From assembly GCF_038246755.1 (NCBI RefSeq), contig NZ_CP134706.1:806001-870000 (forward strand): DNA of 64,000 nt. Direction: 5' to 3'. The DNA comes from Micromonospora sp. FIMYZ51 (lineage in GTDB: Bacteria; Actinomycetota; Actinomycetes; Mycobacteriales; Micromonosporaceae). The position numbers were made by a program, and so were the translations under genes. A model generated the notes under the pieces. That model was not told the DNA's origin. It ran no database searches and saw only the letters and a program-made list of their open reading frames with translations. Below, one piece after another: positions 36,170-46,271 of this stretch; position 1 is the stretch's first letter; every line of letters begins with the position of its first letter.

Positions 36170-37750
36170 CTGAGACTCGAACTGCGCGGCATCACCAAGC
36201 GGTTCGGTGATCTGGTCGCCAACGACCACATCGACCTCACGGTGGAGCCTGGAGAGATCCATGCCCTGCTCGGCGAGAACGGCGCCGGCAAGTCGACCCT
36301 GATGAACGTGCTCTACGGGCTCTACCAGCCCGACGAGGGCGAGATCCTGGTCGACGGGGAGCCGTTGAAGCTGCGCGGGCCCTCCGACGCGATCGCGGCC
36401 GGCATCGGCATGGTGCACCAGCACTTCATGCTGGTACCGGTCTTCACGGTGACCGAAAACATCATGCTCGGTGCCGAGCAGGTGCGCGGCGGTATCGCCG
36501 GTTTCCTGGACCGGCGCCGGGCCCGGCGCGAGGTGGCCGAGGTCTCCGAGCGGTACAACCTCCAGGTCGACCCGGACGCGGTGATCGAGGACCTGCCGGT
36601 CGGTGTCCAGCAGCGGGTGGAGATCGTCAAGGCACTCACCCGCGACGTCGACCTGCTCATCCTGGACGAGCCGACGGCGGTGCTCACCCCGCAGGAGACC
36701 GAGGAACTGCTCGCCGTGATGCGGTCGCTCAAGGCCGCCGGCAAGTCGATCGTCTTCATCACCCACAAGCTCGGCGAGGTCAAGGCGATCGCCGACCGGA
36801 TCACCGTGATCCGGCGCGGCAAGACGGTGGGCACGGCCTCACCGGAGGCCAGCCGCGACGAGTTGGCCGCGCTGATGGTGGGCCGTACCGTCCGGCTCAC
36901 CGTGGAGAAGACCCCGGCCACCCCGGGCGAGCCGGTGCTGGAGGTCGCCGGCCTGGTCGTCGACGACGAACGGCAGTGCCGCGCGGTGGACGGCGTCGAC
37001 CTGACCGTACGCGCGGGCGAGGTACTCGGCATCGCTGGCGTGCAGGGCAACGGGCAGACCGAGCTGATCGAAGCGATCATGGGGCTGCGTCCGCTGCTCG
37101 CCGGCACCATCACCCTCGAAGGTCGGCGGATCGACGGCTGGTCGACCAAGAAGGTGCTCCGGGCGGGCGTCGGCTACGTGCCGGAGGACCGCAGCGTGGA
37201 CGGCCTGGTCAAGGAGTTCTCCGTCGCGGAGAACCTGGTCCTGGACATCTACGACCGGCCGCCGTTCGGCCGTGGCCTGTCGCTGCGGCCGGACGCGATA
37301 AGCAAATCGGCGGCCGAGCGGATCGAGCAGTTCGACGTACGCACCTCCTCGGCGCAGGCGCCGGTGGGCACCCTCTCCGGCGGTAACCAACAGAAGGTGA
37401 TCGTGGCCCGGGAGCTGTCCCGGCCGCTGAAGCTCTTCATCGCCGCCCAGCCCACCCGAGGGGTGGACGTCGGCTCGATCGAGTTCATCCACAGCCGGGT
37501 CATCCGGGAGCGGGACATCGGCACCGCCGTGCTCGTGGTCTCCAGCGAACTCGACGAGGTGATCGGGCTGGCGGACCGGATCGCGGTGATGTACCGGGGC
37601 CGGATCATCGGCATCGTCGGCCCGGACACCCCACGCGAGGAGATCGGCCTGCTGATGGCGGGCATCACCCCCGGCGCGACGGGCGGCTCGCCGGCCGCCG
37701 AGGGCGGACCGGCCGCGACCGGTCCAGGCAGCGAGGACGAGAAGGCATGA
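36170..37750 (+). CDS. nucleoside ABC transporter ATP-binding protein (duplicated, RbsA-like)
   Basis: Two fused ABC ATPase domains, 526 residues from a CTG at 36170. Domain 1: [45 protein letters not shown]. Domain 2: [19 protein letters not shown] (degenerate Walker A) and [16 protein letters not shown]. The start is uncertain: CTG 36170 has GGGAGG five bases upstream and gives the family N-terminus ([13 protein letters not shown]). The alternative GTG at 36071 would add 33 low-complexity residues and lies in a hairpin. The gene ends ATGA, overlapping the first permease. Confidence 0.92.
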   Translation: MRLELRGITKRFGDLVANDHIDLTVEPGEIHALLGENGAGKSTLMNVLYGLYQPDEGEILVDGEPLKLRGPSDAIAAGIGMVHQHFMLVPVFTVTENIMLGAEQVRGGIAGFLDRRRARREVAEVSERYNLQVDPDAVIEDLPVGVQQRVEIVKALTRDVDLLILDEPTAVLTPQETEELLAVMRSLKAAGKSIVFITHKLGEVKAIADRITVIRRGKTVGTASPEASRDELAALMVGRTVRLTVEKTPATPGEPVLEVAGLVVDDERQCRAVDGVDLTVRAGEVLGIAGVQGNGQTELIEAIMGLRPLLAGTITLEGRRIDGWSTKKVLRAGVGYVPEDRSVDGLVKEFSVAENLVLDIYDRPPFGRGLSLRPDAISKSAAERIEQFDVRTSSAQAPVGTLSGGNQQKVIVARELSRPLKLFIAAQPTRGVDVGSIEFIHSRVIRERDIGTAVLVVSSELDEVIGLADRIAVMYRGRIIGIVGPDTPREEIGLLMAGITPGATGGSPAAEGGPAATGPGSEDEKA

Positions 37751-39072
37751 CCGAGAACCCCCAGTCGGGCTCCCCGGACAAGGAACCGGCGAGCCAGGAG
37801 CAGGCCGTGGAGACCGCGCTCGACAACACCGAACGCGCGGAGCCGGCCGGCCGGCCCACCGCCGGGCCGCAGCCGCGTCCCACGCTGGGGCGGCTCTTCC
37901 TGGAGAACCTGTGGGCCGCCAACACGTTCACGGTGACCCTGCTGTCGCTGCTCCTCGCCATGATCGTCGGCGCGGTTCTGATGATCGTCTCGGATCCGGA
38001 CGTGCTGGCCACCTACACCTACTTCACGGCCCGCCCCACCGACGCGCTCAGCGCCAGCTGGACGCTTGTCAGCGAGGCGTACGCGAACCTGTTCAAGGGG
38101 TCCGTCTTCGACCCGGCCGCAAACACCCTGAACGCGGCACTGAGCCCGATCTCGGAGACGCTCACCTACACCGCGCCGCTGGTCTTCACCGGTCTGTCGG
38201 TGGCGCTCGCCTTCCGGGGCGGCCTGTTCAACATCGGCGCCCAGGGGCAGGCCATCATGGGCGTCATCCTGGCCGCCCTGGCCGGCTTCCTGCTGCCGCT
38301 GCCGCCCGGGCTGCACCTGCTGGTCGCGGTGCTGGCCGGCGCGCTGGGCGGGGCCCTCTGGGGCTTCATCCCGGGCATCCTCAAGGCGCGCACCGGCGCG
38401 CACGAGGTGATCAACACGATCATGCTCAACTACATCGCGGTCTACTTCCTGACCTGGCTGATCGTGCAGAACGGCGTGCAGGACCCGAACCGGACCGACG
38501 CGATCAGCCGACCCGTGGACGCCTCCGCCCAACTGCCGCGCCTGTTCGGCGACGGGCTGCGGGCGCACGCCGGCATCCTGCTGGCCGTGCTGGCCACCTG
38601 GGCGGTCGCCTGGCTGCTCAACCGGTCCACGCTCGGCTTCGAGCTGCGGGCGGTGGGCGCCAACCCGGACGCCGCCCGGACCGCGGGCATGAGCGTCACC
38701 CGGACGTACATCCTGATCATGGTGTTCGCCGGTGCGCTGGCCGGGCTCGGCGGCTCGCAGATGGTGCTGGGCACCACCGCCGCCGCGCTGACCCCGCTGG
38801 TGGTCGCCCAGATCGGGTTCGACGGCATCCTGGTCGCCCTGCTCGGCCGGGTGAAACCGTGGGGCGTGGCGCTTGCCGCGCTGCTGTTCGGCGCGTTGCA
38901 GGCCGGCGGCAACCGGATGCAGTCGTACTCGGGCATCTCGCTGGAGCTGGTCACCGTGCTCCAGGCGCTGATCGTCATCTTCATCGCCGCGCCGGCCCTG
39001 GTGAAGGCGATCTTCCAGCTCCGGGCGGCGCGGGCCGCCCGGCTCCAGACGAGCCTCGCGAAGGGCTGGTGA
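37747..39072 (+). CDS. nucleoside ABC transporter permease 1 (YufP-like)
   Basis: 441-residue permease of the BMP/branched-chain-type family. A hydrophilic N-terminus of about 55 residues is followed by the first helix ([20 protein letters not shown]). The family segments [40 protein letters not shown] and [14 protein letters not shown] (the coupling-loop region) are present. ATG 37747 overlaps the ATPase stop. The second permease starts 3 bp after its stop. Confidence 0.92.
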   Translation: MTENPQSGSPDKEPASQEQAVETALDNTERAEPAGRPTAGPQPRPTLGRLFLENLWAANTFTVTLLSLLLAMIVGAVLMIVSDPDVLATYTYFTARPTDALSASWTLVSEAYANLFKGSVFDPAANTLNAALSPISETLTYTAPLVFTGLSVALAFRGGLFNIGAQGQAIMGVILAALAGFLLPLPPGLHLLVAVLAGALGGALWGFIPGILKARTGAHEVINTIMLNYIAVYFLTWLIVQNGVQDPNRTDAISRPVDASAQLPRLFGDGLRAHAGILLAVLATWAVAWLLNRSTLGFELRAVGANPDAARTAGMSVTRTYILIMVFAGALAGLGGSQMVLGTTAAALTPLVVAQIGFDGILVALLGRVKPWGVALAALLFGALQAGGNRMQSYSGISLELVTVLQALIVIFIAAPALVKAIFQLRAARAARLQTSLAKGW

Positions 39073-39075
39073 GGC

Positions 39076-40356
39076 ATGTCCACCATGGCTGTTCCCGACG
39101 TCGCGGTCGCACCCGTCGACGAGGGCTTCTGGACCCGGACCCGCAAGGTTGGCCTGGTGCTGCTGGCACTTGGTCTGCTGGCCACGGTGGTGTTCGGCGC
39201 GCTGGCCACCGACGAGCAGGCCCGGTTCACGCTCAGCGAGGACGCCGCCGGGGCGGCGCTGGAGGTCAACGGCACGGTCGGCGCGATCATCTTCGGCCTG
39301 CTCACCCTCGCCGCCGGTGGCGCGATGCTGGCCAGGCTGCCGAAGCGCTGGTTCATCCCGCTGCTCGCCGTGGGCCTGGTCGGCTTCGTGCTGTCCTTCC
39401 TCTGCTGGCAGGTGTCGGACGCCCCGACCGGGCAGAACTTCATGCCGCTTGTCAACATCGTGCGGGGTACGTTCCTGCTCGCCCTGCCACTGATCTTCGG
39501 TGCGCTGGCCGGGGTGCTCTGTGAGCGTTCCGGCGTGGTGAACGTGGCCATCGAGGGGCAGCTGCTGATGGGTGCCTTCAGCGGTGCGCTCTTCGGCAGC
39601 ATCTCCGGCAGCGTCTGGGTGGGCCTGATCGCCGCCGCGATCGGCGGCTCGTTCATCTCCCTGCTGCTTGCCGTCTTCTCCATCCGCTACCTGGTCGACC
39701 AGGTGGTCATGGGCATCGTGCTGAACCTGTTGGCGCTCGGCATCACCGGCTTCCTGTACGAGCGGCTGATGCAGACCAACGCGGCCCGCTACAACAGCGC
39801 CCCGCGCTTCAGCAACTGGGAGATCCCGCTGCTGTCGGACATTCCGGTGCTGGGTCCGGCGCTGTTCCGGGGCAACCTCTTCCTCTACCTGGCCCTGCTG
39901 CTGGTGCTCGTGATCCACATCGGGCTGTTCCGGACTCGGTGGGGGCTGCGGACCCGCTCGGTCGGCGAGCACCCGACGGCGGCGGACACCCTCGGCGTGA
40001 AGGTGCTCGGGCTGCGCTACCGCAACGTGATCATGGCCGGGGCGATCGCCGGCATCGGCGGTGCGTCGTACACCCTGGCGCTCTTCTCGTTCACCAAGAA
40101 CATGATCGGGGGTAAGGGCTTCATCGCCCTGGCCGCACTGATCTTCGGCCGGTGGAGCCCGACCGGGGCCCTGCTCGCCGCACTCTTCTTCGGCTTCGCC
40201 GACCAGCTGGCCACCTACCTGGGCGCGATCAACAGCATCATTCCCGGTCAGTTCCTGGCCATGCTGCCGTACCTGGCGACGATCCTGGCGGTGGCCGGGC
40301 TGGTCGGCCGGGTCCGGGCACCGGCGGCCGACGGCAAGCCGTACATCAAGGGCTGA
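39076..40356 (+). CDS. nucleoside ABC transporter permease 2 (YufQ-like)
   Basis: 426-residue permease paired with the previous one. An N-terminal extension with three helices (VGLVLLALGLLATVVFGALA and others) precedes the core, which carries ALAGVLCERSGVVNVAIEGQ and GEHPTAADTLGVKVLGLRYR, the coupling-loop region. The last 30 residues are cytoplasmic. The gene is followed 15 bp later by cytidine deaminase. Confidence 0.92.
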   Translation: MSTMAVPDVAVAPVDEGFWTRTRKVGLVLLALGLLATVVFGALATDEQARFTLSEDAAGAALEVNGTVGAIIFGLLTLAAGGAMLARLPKRWFIPLLAVGLVGFVLSFLCWQVSDAPTGQNFMPLVNIVRGTFLLALPLIFGALAGVLCERSGVVNVAIEGQLLMGAFSGALFGSISGSVWVGLIAAAIGGSFISLLLAVFSIRYLVDQVVMGIVLNLLALGITGFLYERLMQTNAARYNSAPRFSNWEIPLLSDIPVLGPALFRGNLFLYLALLLVLVIHIGLFRTRWGLRTRSVGEHPTAADTLGVKVLGLRYRNVIMAGAIAGIGGASYTLALFSFTKNMIGGKGFIALAALIFGRWSPTGALLAALFFGFADQLATYLGAINSIIPGQFLAMLPYLATILAVAGLVGRVRAPAADGKPYIKG

Positions 40357-40371
40357 TCCAGGGGGCGGACC

Positions 40372-41073
40372 ATGGAGATCGACTGGGAACGGCTGCGGGC
40401 CGCCGCAACCGAGGTGATGCGGCACGCGTACGTGCCGTACTCGAAGTTCCCGGTGGGGGCGGCGGCGCTCGTCGACGACGGCCGGGTGGTGGTCGGCTGC
40501 AACGTGGAGAACGCCGCGTACGGCGTGGTGCTCTGCGCCGAGTGTGGCGTGGTCTCCTCGTTGCACGCCACCGGCGGCGGCCGGATCGTGGCATTGTCCT
40601 GCGTCGACGCCACCGGTGAACCGCTGATGCCGTGCGGGCGTTGCCGGCAGTTGCTCTGGGAACAGGGTGGGCCGGAGTGCCTGATCGAGGCCAGGAACGG
40701 CCCGCTGCGGATGGCCGAGCTGCTGCCGCACGCCTTCGACGTGACCGACCTCGACGCGGTCACCAGCGAGCAACCGGTGCCGGTGGTGCCCGACCGGCTG
40801 GCCGCCTGGCGCGGGCGCGGCACCGTCTTCGTGCACCCGGACCTGTCGGCGGGGCGGCAGGTCTGGACGGCCTACTGGGAACGCTCGGCCGGCGACGACG
40901 CGGGCGCCGAGACCGGGGTCCTGGAGGAGGGGCCGAGCTGGGACGACCCGGCGGAGGCGATCACCTGGGGGCTGGCGCGTACGCCTCGGGTGGTGGTGGT
41001 GGACGAGTCCGGCACGATCTTCTGGGCCGGCGAGGGGGAGCCGCCTGCGGAGATACCGGTTCGCTGGGGTTGA
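40372..41073 (+). CDS. cdd: cytidine deaminase with a C-terminal extra domain
   Basis: 233 residues, about 100 longer than ordinary cytidine deaminases. Residues 1-130 are a complete zinc enzyme: VPYSKFPVGAAA, substrate-binding CNVENAAYG, catalytic CAECGVV (Cys and Glu) and PCGRCRQLLWE (zinc cysteines). Residues ~145-233 (WRGRGTVFVHPDLSAGRQVW, then WDDPAEAITWGLARTPRVVV and DESGTIFWAGEGE) look like an independent small alpha/beta domain that I do not recognise. It sits between a nucleoside transporter and thymidine phosphorylase, fitting salvage of cytidine and deoxycytidine. Confidence 0.92.
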   Translation: MEIDWERLRAAATEVMRHAYVPYSKFPVGAAALVDDGRVVVGCNVENAAYGVVLCAECGVVSSLHATGGGRIVALSCVDATGEPLMPCGRCRQLLWEQGGPECLIEARNGPLRMAELLPHAFDVTDLDAVTSEQPVPVVPDRLAAWRGRGTVFVHPDLSAGRQVWTAYWERSAGDDAGAETGVLEEGPSWDDPAEAITWGLARTPRVVVVDESGTIFWAGEGEPPAEIPVRWG

Positions 41074-41131
41074 GCTTGGGCGACGGGCTGGGGGAACCGG
41101 TATCGCCATTCGACTAGGAAAGATCGATCTG

Positions 41132-42412
<1,281 letters not shown>

Positions 42413-42517
42413 CGAAACCCTGGTCGGACCCATGGTGTCGAACCGATGGGGCGACTACTCTCGCAGGCCAGGGGGACAGTCGGCGCCACGCCGGTGTGAG
42501 CAGACAGGGATGTTGCC

Positions 42518-43198
42518 GTGATCGTTCCCGCCCCCGATCCCCGGGAAGTGCGTGAAGCGAGCCTGGAGGAGCTGTCCCGGCTGCGGTTGCCGTTGCCGCC
42601 GGCCCAGTTCCCGCTGGTCTGGGAGCCCGGCGACCGGATCGAGCTGCGGCCCACCGCGGAGATCGAGGCGCGGATCGCGGTGCTGCACCTGATCCTGGCC
42701 CGCTGCTTCGGCATGCCGCCGCAGGCCGCGATGAGCTGGCTGCTCGCCTCGCATCTGGTGGAAATGGTCACCCCGCCGGAGTTCCAGTTCGTCACCGGCG
42801 CCAAGGGCGATCACCGCTCCTTCGTGCTGCACCATGACGCGCTCTTCTCGCTGGCCTGGGTCCTCGGCCTGACCAAGCAGCTCGATCCCAGCCTGCCGGT
42901 GGACGAGCGGCTGATCGAGCGGCTGCCGCACATCGTCGAGGGGGAGACGTTCCAGCAGTGGCGCTCGCGGATCCTGGCCGCGCCGCAGCATCCGGCGGAT
43001 GCCGCCGCCCTGCTCGACCTGCACTACTGCCTGGACTGGGCGTACCTGGAGGTGGACCGGTCCGGCCGGGCGCTGCCGGGACTGGTGGACGCGAATGCGA
43101 TCGGGCAGCGCCGGTGGGCGCTGGAGTGGGCGGTCATCCTGCGTGGGCCGTACCACGACGAGCCGCCCGGTTGGGAAGAGGTGGACCTCTCCACCTAG
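42518..43198 (+). CDS. DUF4272 domain protein
   Basis: 226 residues from a GTG at 42518. The pattern EIEARIAVLHLILARCFGMP, HDALFSLAWVLGLTKQLDP, ALLDLHYCLDWAYLEV and the C-terminal IGQRRWALEWAVI matches DUF4272, a soluble family of unknown function often found as stand-alone genes. The name is from memory, without a database search. Codon use matches neighbours. It is convergent with the methyltransferase gene (38 bp between the stops). Confidence 0.75.
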   Translation: MIVPAPDPREVREASLEELSRLRLPLPPAQFPLVWEPGDRIELRPTAEIEARIAVLHLILARCFGMPPQAAMSWLLASHLVEMVTPPEFQFVTGAKGDHRSFVLHHDALFSLAWVLGLTKQLDPSLPVDERLIERLPHIVEGETFQQWRSRILAAPQHPADAAALLDLHYCLDWAYLEVDRSGRALPGLVDANAIGQRRWALEWAVILRGPYHDEPPGWEEVDLST

Positions 43199-43236
43199 CG
43201 GTGGCGGCCGTTCACCGACGGTGCTCTGGTGGCGGG

Positions 43237-44253
43237 TCAGTGGCTCGGGCGGTGCACACCGAGGCGTACCGCCATGGTCACCTGGACCGGCTCGCCCAGC
43301 TCGGCGATCCGGTCGGCCAGTCCCGCCGGGTCGGCGTGCCAGGCGCTCGGGCCCATGCCGACAAGCGTGGCCACCTCCGCAGCGCAGAGCGTCAGCATCC
43401 GGCGGTGCACGGTTGCCGACTCCTCGACGAAGTGCCCGCCGAGGCTGGCCGCGACCCGGTCGGCCTTGGTTGGGTCGACCCGGAGCAGGCCGAGGGCGTC
43501 GACAAGTTCGGTGAGGTGGTCGGCGGCCGGGGTCACCACCAGCAGCCGGCCGGCCGGGTCCAGGACCCGGCGGAACTCGGCGCCGTTGCGGGGGGCGAAG
43601 ACGTTCAGCAGCAGCGTCGCGGCGGCGTCCGCCAGCGGCAACCGCTGCCAGGTGTCGGCAAGCGCCGCGGTGACGCGCGGATGGATCCGCGCGGCCCGCC
43701 GCAACGCCGGCTTGGAGACGTCCAGGGCGAGACCGGCCGCGCCCGGCAGCGCCGCCAGCACCGCGGCGAGGTGCCGACCGGTCCCCGCCCCGGTCTCCAC
43801 CACCAGGGGGTACGCCCCAGCGCCGTCGCCGTGCCTCCGGCTGCCGCCCGCCACCCCACCGCCCGCGCCCTTTGCTCTGCTTACCTCGGCGCAACAGTTT
43901 CGCCCGGTTTCCGTTGCGTGGGTTGACGCAGAGCAAAGGGCGGGTGGGAGGGACCGGTGGGCTGCCTCCGTCACCTCGGCGGGCAGGGCGGCGCGGGCAG
44001 CGGTGGCGAGGGCGGTGGAGATGGTGTCGTAGTGGCCGGCAGCCAGGAAGTCCGCCCGGGCAGCGACCATTTCGGCGCTGTCCCCGCCGTGCGGGGCGCG
44101 ACCGGCGAGCAGATTGACGTAGCCCTGCCGGGCGATGTCGAAGCTGTGCCGACGGGGGCAGCGCAGCGCGCGGGTCGCCCCGGCAGCGACCTCGGCCAGG
44201 GGCTCGGCGCAGACCGGGCAGCGCAGCCGGTCGACGACTTGACGATCCATCAC
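43237..44253 (-). CDS. RlmA-type 23S rRNA (guanine-N1) methyltransferase with an inserted repeat
   Basis: 338 residues. The N-terminal zinc knuckle (RCPVCAEPL, then RCPRRHSFD) and QGYVNLLAGR are hallmarks of RlmA/TlrB enzymes, which methylate G745 or G748 of 23S rRNA and can affect macrolide sensitivity. The SAM site is VVETGAGTGRHLAAVL. Between the zinc domain and the SAM site (about residues 99-150) lies foreign-looking sequence (CSASTHATETGRNCCAEVSR) encoded by a 77-bp palindromic repeat at 43866-43942 plus flanks. The frame stays open, so the protein may still be made with a ~50-residue loop. Confidence 0.88.
   Translation of the reverse strand: MMDRQVVDRLRCPVCAEPLAEVAAGATRALRCPRRHSFDIARQGYVNLLAGRAPHGGDSAEMVAARADFLAAGHYDTISTALATAARAALPAEVTEAAHRSLPPALCSASTHATETGRNCCAEVSRAKGAGGGVAGGSRRHGDGAGAYPLVVETGAGTGRHLAAVLAALPGAAGLALDVSKPALRRAARIHPRVTAALADTWQRLPLADAAATLLLNVFAPRNGAEFRRVLDPAGRLLVVTPAADHLTELVDALGLLRVDPTKADRVAASLGGHFVEESATVHRRMLTLCAAEVATLVGMGPSAWHADPAGLADRIAELGEPVQVTMAVRLGVHRPSH
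43866..43942. repeat. 77-bp palindromic element inside the rRNA methyltransferase gene
   Basis: CGCCCTTTGCTCTGC (43866-43880) and its exact complement (43928-43942) form the outer 15-bp stem. CGCAAC (43890-43895) and GTTGCG (43913-43918) form an inner stem. The layout resembles a small non-autonomous mobile or structured repeat. It is inserted in frame in a coding gene. Confidence 0.8.
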
Positions 44254-44324
44254 CGCAGCAGGTCGCAGGCCGGTTCCACGTGCCCGAGCGTACCGAGTAC
44301 GTCGGCGCGGACTAGGGTCTGGTC

Positions 44325-45407
44325 ATGGTCGCGAGTATCCGATATGAGGACATCGTCAAGGCGCCCAAGGCGCTGCTGCACGATCACCTGGACGGCGGCC
44401 TGCGGCCCGCGACGATCGTCGAGCTCGCCGCCGAGGTCGGTCACGAACTGCCCACCACCGATCCGGTGGCGTTGGGCCGCTGGTTCGTGGCGGCGGCCGA
44501 CTCCGGCTCGCTGGAGCGCTACCTGGAGACGTTCGCGCACACGGTAGCCGTGATGCAGACCGCGTCGGCGCTGCGCCGGGTGGCCCGCGAGTGCGCCCTG
44601 GACCTGGCCGCCGACGGGGTGGTCTACGCCGAGGTCCGGTTCGCCCCGGAGCAGCACCTGGAACGGAACCTCACCCTGGACGGCGTGGTCGAGGCGGTGC
44701 TTGCCGGTTTCGTCGAGGGCAGCGCGCTCGCCGCCGAGGCGGGTACCCCGATCCGGGTCGGCACGTTGCTCACCGCGATGCGGCACGCGGCCCGGTCCCA
44801 GGAGATCGCCGAGTTGGCAGTGCGCCATCGCGACCAGGGCGTGGTGGGCTTCGACATCGCTGGTGCGGAGGCGGGCTTCCCGCCCACCCGGCACCTGGAC
44901 GCCTTCGAGTATCTCCAGCGGGAGAACTTCCACTTCACCATCCATGCCGGTGAGGCGTTCGGACTGCCCTCCATCTGGCAGGCGATCCAGTGGTGCGGGG
45001 CCGACCGCCTCGGGCACGGCGTACGCATCGTCGACGACATCACCGTCGGTGCTGCCGAGCCGGCGCTCGGGCGACTGGCCGCGTACGTGCGGGACAAGCG
45101 CATCCCGCTGGAGCTCTGCCCGTCCTCAAACGTGCAGACCGGTGCCGCCGCGTCGATCGCCGAGCATCCCATCGGGCTGCTGCGCGACCTGCGGTTCCGG
45201 GTCACCGTCAACACCGACAACCGGCTGATGAGCGGCACGTCGGTGTCCCGGGAGATGGCGCTGCTCTGCGAGGCGTTCGGCTACGGCTGGCGCGAGGTGC
45301 AGTGGTTCACCATCAACGCGATGAAGAGCGCGTTCATCCCGTTCGACCAGCGGCTGCGGATCATCGACGAGGTGATCAAACCGGCGTACGCGAAGCTGCT
45401 GGGGTGA
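44325..45407 (+). CDS. add: adenosine deaminase
   Basis: Deaminates adenosine and deoxyadenosine to inosine; 360 residues. Zinc ligands and catalytic residues are in HDHLDGG (near 18), [10 protein letters not shown] (His and Glu), [21 protein letters not shown] and [10 protein letters not shown] (Asp pair). ATG 44325 is assigned from the family N-terminus ([20 protein letters not shown]). It is divergent from the rRNA methyltransferase and completes purine salvage beside the pyrimidine salvage genes. Confidence 0.95.
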   Translation: MVASIRYEDIVKAPKALLHDHLDGGLRPATIVELAAEVGHELPTTDPVALGRWFVAAADSGSLERYLETFAHTVAVMQTASALRRVARECALDLAADGVVYAEVRFAPEQHLERNLTLDGVVEAVLAGFVEGSALAAEAGTPIRVGTLLTAMRHAARSQEIAELAVRHRDQGVVGFDIAGAEAGFPPTRHLDAFEYLQRENFHFTIHAGEAFGLPSIWQAIQWCGADRLGHGVRIVDDITVGAAEPALGRLAAYVRDKRIPLELCPSSNVQTGAAASIAEHPIGLLRDLRFRVTVNTDNRLMSGTSVSREMALLCEAFGYGWREVQWFTINAMKSAFIPFDQRLRIIDEVIKPAYAKLLG

Positions 45408-45470
45408 GCGCCACTGCGGGGTGAGCGCGGCCGGTGGTGTGCCGGGGCGGGTCGAACCCCGCCGGTGAGT

Positions 45471-46079
45471 TCAGCCGGTGCCGGGGTGCCCGGCGGCGAG
45501 CAGGCCCGCCACCCGGCGCAGCACGTCCCGGCCACGGGCCGCCTCCGCGCCCAGCCCGGTCTGCCGACGCAGCACCGCCGGCTCCGTGCGCAGCAGGGTC
45601 ACGCCGCGACGGATCAGCATTGCCGGCCCCTTGCGTTGCTCGGCGAGGTCGCGGGTCAGTCGGCGGAGGAAGGTCGCGCCGCGCGGTCGCCGCAGGGCGT
45701 ACGCCCCGGCGAGCAGGCCCCGGCGGCGGCATTCCGCGACAATCTCAGCCGCAAATATCCCTTCAGCTACAAAGAGTGGCGAATCAGCCAGCTCGAATGG
45801 CCGGGTGGCCACCCGGCGGTCCTCGCTGATCGCATAGACCGGCACTTCTGCCCGGCCGTGCCGGACCAGTCGGGTAATGACCTCGACCGCGCTGGTGGCA
45901 TCCCACGCCCCGGGCGACTCCCAGTCGATCTGACCGTTCCGTCGCGGTAACGTTGGGTCATCGCCGTCCTTGTAGAAATCGTCTAAGCAGAGCACGGGTA
46001 GCCCCGTTTGTCTGGCTATATACGACTTTCCGGAGCCGGATGGGCCGGCAAGCAGGACGACTCGACGCGGGATTTTCAT
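45471..46079 (-). CDS. uridine-kinase-like P-loop protein
   Basis: 202 residues. Walker A GPSGSGKSYIARQ at about 12-24, LCLDDFYKDGDDPTLP (the kinase DDFY motif) and WESPGAWD resemble uridine kinase. A lid-like Arg-rich region follows (FLRRLTRDLAEQRKGPA). The C-terminal 40 residues are Ala/Arg-rich. Position at the end of the nucleoside locus supports a nucleoside kinase role, though it is shorter and more divergent than Udk. It is convergent with add and divergent from the conservon. Confidence 0.82.
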   Translation of the reverse strand: MKIPRRVVLLAGPSGSGKSYIARQTGLPVLCLDDFYKDGDDPTLPRRNGQIDWESPGAWDATSAVEVITRLVRHGRAEVPVYAISEDRRVATRPFELADSPLFVAEGIFAAEIVAECRRRGLLAGAYALRRPRGATFLRRLTRDLAEQRKGPAMLIRRGVTLLRTEPAVLRRQTGLGAEAARGRDVLRRVAGLLAAGHPGTG

Positions 46080-46271
46080 TACTTTAGGTGACTCCGGACA
46101 GACGGACCGCGAGCAATTTGCATCAACATCTCATCACACCTCTGGTTCGGGACAACCTGGGCTTTCTCTTTCCGGGACGGCGTGATGGAATCTCGGATGG
46201 TCCGACCCGCCGGGTCGGCCGCTGGGCGTTGCCCGGGGCAACGCGGACGCTGCAATCACGAGGGCGGTGAC

